DNA from: a virus
Length of the DNA stretch: 20,109 nucleotides
Direction: 5' to 3' (one strand)
IMG/VR virus record: IMGVR_UViG_3300001749_000016
Span: 1 to 20,109 of that record
In this document: one piece after another, positions 1 through 5,982 of the stretch
Layout of the letters: each line of letters opens with the position of its first letter
Position numbering within the stretch: position 1 is the stretch's first letter
Program-made: the position numbers and the translations under genes
The notes under the pieces: model-generated
Told to the model about the DNA's origin: nothing
Databases searched by the model: none
Seen by the model: the letters and a program-made list of their open reading frames with translations, nothing else

Positions 1-2204
1 CAGGCGGCGCATTCGGGGACTTGCACCATGCGCGCACCGGTTACACCCGAGATCGGATTGTTTGCTGGGGTGTTCCAAAACAGATACGTCGCTTCCAGAT
101 AGGCGCGCTGGATCGCGTCGTCGCGCCAGCCGCGTGAGAAGTAGGGCGTGAAGCTCTCCGAGGATTTCGGATCGAAAAACACGTTCGGCTGGTTGGTGCC
201 GCGATCAATGGCGGGGCAACCAAGTTCGGTGAACCAGATCGGTTTGGACTGTGGCACCCATGTCGTCGGCGTCCCGCTTTCCACCCCGCCCGGGCGGTTG
301 AAATGCTGCTCGGTCCACCAAGCGCGCAAATCCTTATACCGGAACACCCAAGGCTTCGCGGCCGCGTCGTCGCCTATAGGCGTCCTGATCTGTGCTACTC
401 TGTCGCCAAGGCTGGCGTAAAACCAGTCAAACCCCTCTCCGCTGGTGATGTTCGATTGCAAATAGCCCCGGTCGTAGATCGCCGGTGTCAGAGCCGCATC
501 GGCATGATCGAACCCATCGCGCCAGTCCGACAGCGGCATGTAGTTATCGATGCCGATGAAATCGACATTGGCGTCCGACCAGAGTGGATCGAGGTGGAAG
601 AAGACATCGCCGCTGCCGTCTGCTGGATGATGCCCGAAGTATTCCGACCAGTCGGACGCATAGCCGATCTTAGGCCCAGCGCCGAGGATGGTGCGCACAT
701 CGGCTGCGAGGGATTTGAACGCGGTTACGGCAGGATAGGTGCTGCCCCCAGAGCGGATCGTGGTCAAGCCAGGCATTTCCGAGCCGATCAGGAAGGCGTC
801 GACGCCCCCTGCCGCTTTGCACAGATGCGCATAATGCAGGATCATCCGGCGCAGGGACCATTCTCCAGCTGCGCCGGTCCAACTGACAGTACTGCCTGAT
901 ACGCTGAAACTGGCGGGCGTAGCATCGCCGAAGATTGCTGACACTTGCGCGGCCGCCGCAGCGGTTTTGTCCACCGATCCTGCATAACTTGCGGCTGCTG
1001 AACAGGTGATCCGCCCCCGCCAGGGGAATGTCGGCTGGCCCGAGGTGGCGGCATTGTCACTGTAGGGGTTCGGTAGGGTGTTGCCGGGCGGCACATCCAT
1101 CAGGATGAACGGATAGAAGGTGACGCGCAGCCCGCGCGCCTTCATTTCCCGGATTGCCTGCACCACAGAAAAGTCCGCCGGGGTGCCGCCATAGACGGGA
1201 CGGCCCTCTGCATCTCGGCTGACCAGAAAGGCATTGGTGCGCGAAACGCCATTCACAATCCAAGCCGATGGCGTGGTGGTCTTCGCGGCAACCTCGACAC
1301 CCGGCCGCACCTTGCAGTTCCCGGCGCGCAGGTCATCGCCGAACCACGCCACCACCAAGCTGACGCTTTCGACCGCAGGGGCCATGGATTGCAGGCGATC
1401 CAGCGCCACATTGATGTCGGCGGTGTCGGAAATGGCGTTCAGGTTTTCAGCAACGGTCGCGCCACCCGCGCCGGAGGATTTCCTGACCGGCGCGGTGGCA
1501 TAGCTGAACTCGCCCGAGGCCGGGATCAGCGTGACGGCCTTTACCAGCCCCTCGGCCGTGTCCGCATCTGCAATAGGCCTGAACACCTCAAAGCTGATCT
1601 GCGGCAGGCGATTGCCGAAACCGCTGAGGTCCAGTTCCTCGAACACCACATAGGCGGTTCCGCGATAAGCGGGCGTGTTGGCCGCGCCCATCCTCGCCGC
1701 GATGAACGGATCGGGACCTTGCGCCTCGTTGCCGGAATACCAGCGCCAGGTAACGCCGGAGAGGTCCATCGGCTTGCCGTCGGCCCAGACGCGCCCGATG
1801 CCGGTGATTGGCCCCTCGCACAAGGCGACCGCGAAGCTTGCGTAGTACAAATACTCGGTTGTCTTGACCTTGCCGCCGCCGCCGCCCTTGCCGCCGCCCT
1901 GCGTCGTTGTCTTTGTCTCCTCGCGGAAATCCGTGGCCCAGATGATATTGCCGCCGATACGCATCCGGCCATAGAGGCGTGGGATGACCGCCCCTTCGGT
2001 GGAGGATGTGATGCGCAAGCTGTCGAGCCGCGCTCCTTCGATCCGTTGCGTCGGGGCCAGCGATGACACGATCCAGTTGTCGACCGCCGAGCCGATGGTG
2101 GAGCCGACGAAGCCGCCGATGGCCGCGGCACTGACGCCCAGAATACTGCCGCCGATGCTGCCGCCAATCGCGGAGCCGACAGCACCGAGAACCAAAGTTG
2201 CCAT
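1..2204 (-). CDS. GTA gp15-like baseplate 'megatron' / host-specificity protein (partial, 5' part)
   Basis: The frame starting at the ATG at 2204 stays open to the window edge (734 codons, C-terminus missing). The N-terminus is Gly/Ala-rich and hydrophobic (about residues 1-45), as in lambda gpJ/GTA gp15 tail-tip proteins, and a Gly/Lys linker sits near residues 98-113. From about residue 318 the sequence resembles the GTA TIM-barrel (glycoside-hydrolase-like) domain, with segments VYGGTPADF, RVTFYPFILMDVP, SDWSEYFGHHP (Glu521) and IWFTELGCPAID (Glu660). Glu521 and Glu660 are candidate acid/base residues. In RcGTA this protein forms the distal baseplate and contacts the host envelope; a glycan-cleaving role of the TIM domain is inference. 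It starts 10 bases after the NlpC peptidase gene, completing the GTA order g12-g13-g14-g15. Confidence 0.9.
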   Translation of the reverse strand, partial: MATLVLGAVGSAIGGSIGGSILGVSAAAIGGFVGSTIGSAVDNWIVSSLAPTQRIEGARLDSLRITSSTEGAVIPRLYGRMRIGGNIIWATDFREETKTTTQGGGKGGGGGKVKTTEYLYYASFAVALCEGPITGIGRVWADGKPMDLSGVTWRWYSGNEAQGPDPFIAARMGAANTPAYRGTAYVVFEELDLSGFGNRLPQISFEVFRPIADADTAEGLVKAVTLIPASGEFSYATAPVRKSSGAGGATVAENLNAISDTADINVALDRLQSMAPAVESVSLVVAWFGDDLRAGNCKVRPGVEVAAKTTTPSAWIVNGVSRTNAFLVSRDAEGRPVYGGTPADFSVVQAIREMKARGLRVTFYPFILMDVPPGNTLPNPYSDNAATSGQPTFPWRGRITCSAAASYAGSVDKTAAAAAQVSAIFGDATPASFSVSGSTVSWTGAAGEWSLRRMILHYAHLCKAAGGVDAFLIGSEMPGLTTIRSGGSTYPAVTAFKSLAADVRTILGAGPKIGYASDWSEYFGHHPADGSGDVFFHLDPLWSDANVDFIGIDNYMPLSDWRDGFDHADAALTPAIYDRGYLQSNITSGEGFDWFYASLGDRVAQIRTPIGDDAAAKPWVFRYKDLRAWWTEQHFNRPGGVESGTPTTWVPQSKPIWFTELGCPAIDRGTNQPNVFFDPKSSESFTPYFSRGWRDDAIQRAYLEATYLFWNTPANNPISGVTGARMVQVPECAA

Positions 2205-2214
2205 GTGCGGGGTC

Positions 2215-2661
2215 TCAGCTTTTGGGAAACAGGAAAGCGAAAGCGATGCGCCGCCGCCAGGATGGGGTGAGCGGTTCCTCGACCACGCCCAGCCGCTCAT
2301 AGGAATGGATGAAGCGGTCAGGCGCGGTCAGGATCCCGACATGCTTGGCGATGGCGCGGGGTGCCATGCGGAACAGGACCAGCGCGCCGGGACCTGGCTC
2401 AGACGGGGCGATTTCCGGCATCATCGCTCGTGCTCCCTCGGCCAACACTTCACGTGGTCCGGTCTCGCCCCAGTCCCGGCTGTAGGGCGGGATCGGGAAT
2501 GGCTCTGGCCCGACAACCTCGCGCCAGATGCCGCGCGCCAGCCCAAGGCAATCGCAGCCGACGCCTTTGAGGCTGGCCTGATCATGGTAGGGCGTGCCCA
2601 GCCATGATCGCGCCGTGGCGACGACGCGGGCAGGGTCGGCCCCGGTTTGAGAATGGCTCAC
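2215..2661 (-). CDS. NlpC/P60-family tail peptidase (GTA gp14-like)
   Basis: 148-residue protein of the phage cell-wall peptidase type found beside DUF2163 genes in GTAs and related phages. The family cleaves peptidoglycan peptide stems; in the tail tip it is thought to open the wall locally for DNA entry. Visible motifs: GCDCLGLARG, with Cys38 in the position of the NlpC nucleophile, AKHVGIL with His107 as the catalytic His, and His119 in FIHSYE as a possible third residue. The start is GTG at 2661, overlapping the upstream DUF2163 stop in a GTGA junction, which suggests translational coupling. The next gene begins 10 bases downstream. Length is normal for the family. It is distinct from the lysis-cassette lysozyme and is more likely a structural entry enzyme than a release enzyme. 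Confidence 0.9.
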   Translation of the reverse strand: MSHSQTGADPARVVATARSWLGTPYHDQASLKGVGCDCLGLARGIWREVVGPEPFPIPPYSRDWGETGPREVLAEGARAMMPEIAPSEPGPGALVLFRMAPRAIAKHVGILTAPDRFIHSYERLGVVEEPLTPSWRRRIAFAFLFPKS

Positions 2662-3542
2662 AGGACACTTCCTTCATGACCACCGTCCTGGCTGGCATAG
2701 CGCAGCACCGCGTCTTGGCCGGGGATGCTGGGGAAGCCTCGGAAATTGACAGTATTAGCGAACTTCGCGCTGCAGATGGCGATGCGTTTGTCGCAGCCTG
2801 CGCGGGCGATGAAGCTGTCGCCCTCGGCGATGGCGCGCACGGGCGCTTCCAGCAGGGTCAGAGTGACGATGCTGTCATCCAGCCCATGCGTCAGCACTTC
2901 GGTGATGCGCCCGGCATTGGCCCCGCTTGTCCATGTCAGGGTGCCAGAGCCAAACCATCCTGCGTCAAACCCGGCGAGGCCCGAGGCCATGAATGCCCTG
3001 TCGCGCAACAGATCGGTCACGACGCCTGTGCCTTTGTAGATGGCGTTTTCCAGATCAACTCCGCAGCGCGCATCCCCAAGTGCCGCATCGCATCCCGCCT
3101 GAAACGTCCGCCCCACCGTCTGGCCCAGCACATGCGCCAGCGAGCGGACCTCGGCGACAAAAGCCATCCGCCCACGCCGGATTTGACCCACCGCACCCCG
3201 GCGCAGCAGCACCCGCTGGCCCGTGTCGGCCCAGTTCACCCGCCACAGCTCCACCGCCGCATTGTCCCAGCGACCATCAAGAATGTCGGTCTCGGTGATG
3301 CGGTCGGACGTCAGCACCCCTGTTGCGTCCTGCGCGTCGACGGCCAGATCGGAGCCAGCACGGATTTCTGAGGCGGCAAACCCGCTTTCTGGTTCAAACG
3401 TGGTGCCATCGAAGGCCAGCGTGCGATCATGATCGGTGAAGCCCAGTGCCACACCGTCTGCGCGTGATATCCGCCAGCACCAAGCGAGCGTGGTGGTGCC
3501 ATCGTCGAGATGGGCTTGCAGGTCAGGGGAGAGGGTTTTCAT
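2658..3542 (-). CDS. DUF2163 tail hub protein (GTA gp13-like)
   Basis: 294 residues from the ATG at 3542. This start is chosen because it makes an ATGA overlap with the stop of the Rz1-like gene; the in-frame extension upstream to 3593 is unlike the family. The N-terminus (KTLSPDLQAHL, then TLAWCWRI and GFTDHDRTL) and the C-terminal AGCDKR...NFRGFPSIPG segment are hallmarks of the DUF2163/phage BR0599 family, which forms the hub under the distal tail protein. Four cysteines (151, 160, 250, 257) are spaced as two pairs. Lambda gpL, the functional counterpart, carries an iron-sulfur cluster in its C-terminal domain, so these are candidate cluster ligands (inference). Normally it directly follows the DUF2460 gene; here the whole lysis cassette lies between them. 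Confidence 0.92.
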   Translation of the reverse strand: MKTLSPDLQAHLDDGTTTLAWCWRISRADGVALGFTDHDRTLAFDGTTFEPESGFAASEIRAGSDLAVDAQDATGVLTSDRITETDILDGRWDNAAVELWRVNWADTGQRVLLRRGAVGQIRRGRMAFVAEVRSLAHVLGQTVGRTFQAGCDAALGDARCGVDLENAIYKGTGVVTDLLRDRAFMASGLAGFDAGWFGSGTLTWTSGANAGRITEVLTHGLDDSIVTLTLLEAPVRAIAEGDSFIARAGCDKRIAICSAKFANTVNFRGFPSIPGQDAVLRYASQDGGHEGSVL

Positions 3543-3781
3543 CGGCAGGTTCCTGTCATGCGGTCGTCGAGATCGGCGATCCAGTCCGCCCAATCGCTTG
3601 GCACCTCTGCGACTGTCTCAGCAGAGGGCTTGGCAAGGCGCGCTTCGCCGTAGGAGGCGCAGCCAGCATCACCAGGCATTGTCGTTGTCGCGCAGCCTGT
3701 CAGCAGGAGCGCCAGCATCGCGCCCGTCGCGAACCGCCTTGCGTCCGGCGTCCATCCGGTCTTTCTGATCGCGTCGCGCAT
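3539..3781 (-). CDS. Rz1-like outer-membrane spanin lipoprotein
   Basis: 80 residues from the ATG at 3781. A basic N-terminus is followed by a hydrophobic stretch and lipobox LLTGC (Cys30 would be the lipidated +1 residue). The mature part is about 50 residues, with a short periodic C-terminus (SDWADWIADLDDRM). The gene begins inside the preceding Rz-like gene in another frame and overlaps it by 113 bases, the classic embedded/overlapping Rz/Rz1 arrangement; the protein would be the o-spanin that pairs with the inner-membrane spanin to disrupt the outer membrane. A shorter start at 3718 gives only an eight-residue signal before the Cys and is less likely. Its stop overlaps the DUF2163 start (ATGA). 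An unlipidated alternative is unlikely because the lipobox is clear. Confidence 0.8.
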   Translation of the reverse strand: MRDAIRKTGWTPDARRFATGAMLALLLTGCATTTMPGDAGCASYGEARLAKPSAETVAEVPSDWADWIADLDDRMTGTCR

Positions 3782-3899
3782 CCTGCCAGGCCTCCTCTCG
3801 TCCAGTGCGTTTGCCTTCCGCGCGACCCAGCAGGCGGCCGAGGACGACACCCCCGACCGCGCCCAGAGCCGCGACCAGCCAGATCAGGAGCTCAGCCAT
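3669..3899 (-). CDS. Rz-like inner-membrane spanin (short)
   Basis: 76 residues. One N-terminal membrane segment (about residues 3-23, with GxxxG-like glycine spacing) is followed by a highly charged, probably helical region rich in Arg, Asp and Glu, the architecture of an i-spanin. It is short compared with lambda Rz (about 150 residues), so the periplasmic coiled coil would be only about 50 residues. The function call rests mainly on context: the lipoprotein gene starts inside it in another frame, and a GH24 lysozyme lies upstream. Its ATG overlaps the end of the 33-codon membrane gene (the TGA of that gene lies within ATGGCTGA). If it is not a spanin, it would be an unassigned small membrane protein. 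Confidence 0.68.
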   Translation of the reverse strand: MAELLIWLVAALGAVGGVVLGRLLGRAEGKRTGREEAWQDARRDQKDRMDAGRKAVRDGRDAGAPADRLRDNDNAW

Positions 3900-3993
3900 C
3901 GTCCCGCTCCCCGCGTGCCGCGGCGACGCAAAGGCCGACGATCAGCACGCCGAGGCAGCCGCCCATGACCAGACCTGCGAGGAACTCAAGCAT
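3892..3993 (-). CDS. Tiny single-pass membrane protein (33 aa)
   Basis: A 33-codon frame from the ATG at 3993 to the TGA at 3892. It encodes a short N-terminus, one glycine-rich hydrophobic helix (residues 4-26, ending GLCVAAARG) and a charged tail ERDDG. It overlaps the upstream gene by 8 bases and its stop lies inside the start region of the Rz-like gene, so it closes an otherwise 86-base gap between two genes in an operon with almost no gaps. The pattern (glycine-rich helix, Cys, then Ala-Ala and a basic/acidic tail) resembles tiny phage proteins of the DUF3789 kind, but I cannot confirm membership. Function unknown; a role in lysis timing is possible from position only. Confidence 0.55.
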   Translation of the reverse strand: MLEFLAGLVMGGCLGVLIVGLCVAAARGERDDG

Positions 3994-4216
3994 CGCCACG
4001 GAACCCGCGCTCGATCCGGTCGCGCAGGCCGATCAGGCCAAGCCCGAGGAACATCAGCCCGGCCGGGGATGCATCGGCGGAGCCTGCCAGCAGCGCGACC
4101 AGGCGAGACAGCTCAGCAAGCGGGCCGGTGGCGGGCAGCAGGATAGATGCCACGCCGGTGAGAATGGCGAGACACCCCGCCCACCAGGTCAGGGAATTGG
4201 GACGGATATAGCGCAT
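3986..4216 (-). CDS. Small lysis-cassette membrane protein, two predicted TM segments
   Basis: 76 residues with a hydrophobic segment at about residues 12-30, a second at about 51-64 (LMFLGLGLIGL) and a basic/acidic tail (RDRIERGFRG). It starts one base after the end of the lysozyme-gene stop region (the stop ends at 4221, the ATG is at 4216), with a GGAGAA Shine-Dalgarno-like sequence inside the end of the lysozyme gene. Position right after the endolysin and before spanins suggests a second holin or antiholin-like factor, but no family motif is recognised. The codon use and GC content match the neighbours. Confidence 0.65.
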   Translation of the reverse strand: MRYIRPNSLTWWAGCLAILTGVASILLPATGPLAELSRLVALLAGSADASPAGLMFLGLGLIGLRDRIERGFRGDA

Positions 4217-4220
4217 GGGA

Positions 4221-4880
4221 TCAGGTTCTCCGGATCAGGCTGGAAAGGAAGGTGGCCAGCCGAGCGAGCCAACTGGTCTCTGCGGCTGGCGTGGATGGGA
4301 TAATGGGTGGCGGTGGCGTGAGGGCCGGGCGCAAGAGCGCCAGCGCCTGGTCTTCACTCAGGAGTCGAACAGGTCGGGAGAAATCGACGCGTCCCGATCG
4401 GTCCACCGCCCAGACCGGGATGGTGCCGCCCGGATAGCGACCATGGAGGAACAGATCGCGCTCCGCCTCGCGGCGTGGAATGATCGCGGCGGGCTTGCGC
4501 CATCCCATGAAGGCCTGCGCAGCCGCCTCGCGGTCGCCTGCGTTCAGATGGCGTGTCAGCTTGGCACGTGCGATACCGCCCGTGTTGTAGTGAAAGCTGA
4601 CCAGCGCATCGAATTCATGCGGTGCCAGCGGTACCATTACGGCCTGCCGCACCTCGGCCTCGCAGGTCTGAATGTCGGCGCGGAACACCCGGAATGCCTC
4701 CCGGATCGCGGCATCGAGATCGGCGGGCATCCCGCGCGGCATGCCGATCGGATCAGGCGAACCGGCGGCGGCAGTATGGCCGATGCCGAAGGTCCAGACG
4801 TTTTTCACGTCTGTATAGGGCCCGGGCACGAGGCCTTCGTGCCGGGCGAGGGCCAGAAGGCCCCGGTCAGTCATGTGCAT
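4221..4880 (-). CDS. Phage endolysin, GH24 (T4-type) lysozyme
   Basis: 219 residues. The catalytic pattern of T4-type lysozymes is present near the N-terminus: Glu15 in RHEGLVPGPYTD, Asp24, and Thr30 in WTFGIGHT, with the same spacing as T4 Glu11/Asp20/Thr26. FDALVSFHYNTG further on matches the conserved second-lobe motif. The enzyme cleaves the N-acetylmuramyl-glucosaminyl bond of peptidoglycan. There is no N-terminal signal-anchor, so export presumably depends on the holin. The last ~60 residues are Pro-rich followed by an amphipathic helix (WLARLATFLSSLIRR), an extension beyond the catalytic domain that could be a membrane-associating tail. Two starts, at 4880 and 4874, are equally plausible. 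It lies in the lysis cassette 4 bases after the preceding small membrane gene. Confidence 0.93.
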   Translation of the reverse strand: MHMTDRGLLALARHEGLVPGPYTDVKNVWTFGIGHTAAAGSPDPIGMPRGMPADLDAAIREAFRVFRADIQTCEAEVRQAVMVPLAPHEFDALVSFHYNTGGIARAKLTRHLNAGDREAAAQAFMGWRKPAAIIPRREAERDLFLHGRYPGGTIPVWAVDRSGRVDFSRPVRLLSEDQALALLRPALTPPPPIIPSTPAAETSWLARLATFLSSLIRRT

Positions 4881-4884
4881 GGTT

Positions 4885-5016
4885 TTACCCGAGAAGTGAG
4901 AGGAGCAAGATCAGGACGGCGACAACGAAGCCGATGCGGATGCGGTGGTTGAAGGTCAGGCCCGGATCGGCAGCGTCGCTGCGCAGGATGCGCGCAAGGC
5001 GGAGGAGATCATGCAT
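4885..5016 (-). CDS. Small single-TM protein (43 aa)
   Basis: The 43-codon frame from the ATG at 5016 overlaps the last 8 bases of the holin gene. The protein has an amphipathic N-terminal half (MHDLLRLARILRSDAADPG, then basic residues) and a C-terminal hydrophobic segment of about 16 residues (FVVAVLILLLSLLG), so it is a candidate C-tail-anchored membrane protein. The same frame is open upstream to 5196, but that extension is Arg/Ser/Pro-rich and looks like a shadow of the holin gene, so the short form is preferred. The lysozyme starts 4 bases downstream. No family recognised; an antiholin or holin accessory role is only inferred from its position between holin and endolysin. Confidence 0.6.
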   Translation of the reverse strand: MHDLLRLARILRSDAADPGLTFNHRIRIGFVVAVLILLLSLLG

Positions 5017-5359
5017 CGTTATCGCCGCCTTCCGTGTGGCGCATCCGGACGAGGACGATCTCGATAAAGGCTGGTCCGAAGACGCCCACAAGATAGGCCG
5101 CCGATCCCGCAGCCCCGCCCGCAGGGATTGCCTCCGGCGGCAGGCCGAGCCACGCGGTGATGACCGCCATCGACAGGCTGCCCATCCCGGCCGCAATCAA
5201 CCCGCCGAGCAGTATGTGGCGCAGCGCGTCGCGCAGGCGCATCCTTGTTGTCAGCGCGTTTGTTGCGCCGCCCAGCGCACCCCAGGCGGCAAGGATGACG
5301 GCGGTTGACGCGGCCAGCTCGCGCAACACTGCGGCCAGAAAGCGGGTCTCTTCATTCAT
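5009..5359 (-). CDS. Phage holin (three predicted TM segments)
   Basis: 116 residues. It has a short charged N-terminus (MNEETRF), hydrophobic segments at about 12-32, 48-68 and 78-102, and a charged C-terminus (RMRHTEGGDNDA). Size and topology fit a class I holin, and the sequence looks like the LydA/phage_holin_3 type (residues AAWGALGGATNAL and LRHILLGGLIAAGMG). Holins form the inner-membrane lesion that releases or activates the endolysin; the GH24 lysozyme gene lies just downstream. The start overlaps the DUF2460 stop (ATGA), so the cassette is translationally coupled to a tail gene. Family assignment is from memory of the fold type; the holin role is well supported by context. Confidence 0.8.
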   Translation of the reverse strand: MNEETRFLAAVLRELAASTAVILAAWGALGGATNALTTRMRLRDALRHILLGGLIAAGMGSLSMAVITAWLGLPPEAIPAGGAAGSAAYLVGVFGPAFIEIVLVRMRHTEGGDNDA

Positions 5360-5982
5360 CTGCGGATCTCCAGCAGCGGGATGGATGCGATGGATCCGAG
5401 CCGTTCGATATCGAGGGTGATGTCGAGCGTGTCGGTGTCGAAGCGGACGGGCACGTCGAAGGCGAAGCCTGCGGTGATGGCCACGCCCGCGCCGGGGGCG
5501 GCGTCGAAACTTACAACGCCGGTGGCGGTGTCGACGCCCCAGCCCGACATCTGTTCGACCCCGCCCAGCGCGATACGCACGCTGTCCGCGACGGGCTTGG
5601 CGATAGCGCGGGTCCAGGCCTGCGCGCCGGAGGTGTAGTGCTTCAGCAATGCAAAACTGGTGACAATACCGTCGCTGGTGCCGATGAGCTGGTCGGTTGG
5701 GGTCACGGGTTGCGACGGCAGGTTGGATTTGTAGTCGGCCCAGTCCTTGTAGCGAAACCCGTGCAGTCGACCGTTCCGCGCCTCGAAGAAGGCGACCACG
5801 GCTGCCAGATCGTCCGCACGGCGGATGCCATAGGCCACATCATAGCGGCGGCGCGAATTGGCCCAGCTGGCGTTGCGCTCTTCATCGCCCGAAGCCAGTT
5901 CCACAATCTGCGTGCGCCGTTCGGGCCCACCGCGTGCGCCGCGACTGATGTTGTCGGGAAACCGGACCTCGTGAAACGCCAT
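5356..5982 (-). CDS. DUF2460 distal tail protein (GTA gp12-like)
   Basis: 208 residues from the ATG at 5982, which shares one base with the tape measure stop (TGATG); a GTG one codon upstream is possible but less likely. The N-terminus AFHEVRFPDNISRGARGGPER and the FFEARNGRLHGFRYKDWADYKS segment are characteristic of the DUF2460 family (TIGR02217), which in RcGTA forms the distal tail ring at the tube end. Full length for the family. In GTA-like systems the next gene is DUF2163; here the holin gene follows by ATGA overlap and DUF2163 is displaced by about 1.8 kb. Confidence 0.93.
   Translation of the reverse strand: MAFHEVRFPDNISRGARGGPERRTQIVELASGDEERNASWANSRRRYDVAYGIRRADDLAAVVAFFEARNGRLHGFRYKDWADYKSNLPSQPVTPTDQLIGTSDGIVTSFALLKHYTSGAQAWTRAIAKPVADSVRIALGGVEQMSGWGVDTATGVVSFDAAPGAGVAITAGFAFDVPVRFDTDTLDITLDIERLGSIASIPLLEIRR

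Noticed and set aside
1541-2185. A 214-codon minus-strand frame overlapping the start of the megatron gene
   Set aside because: It is in a different frame from the megatron and is Ser/Arg/Ala-biased; the megatron frame from 2204 gives the recognisable GTA gp15-like protein.
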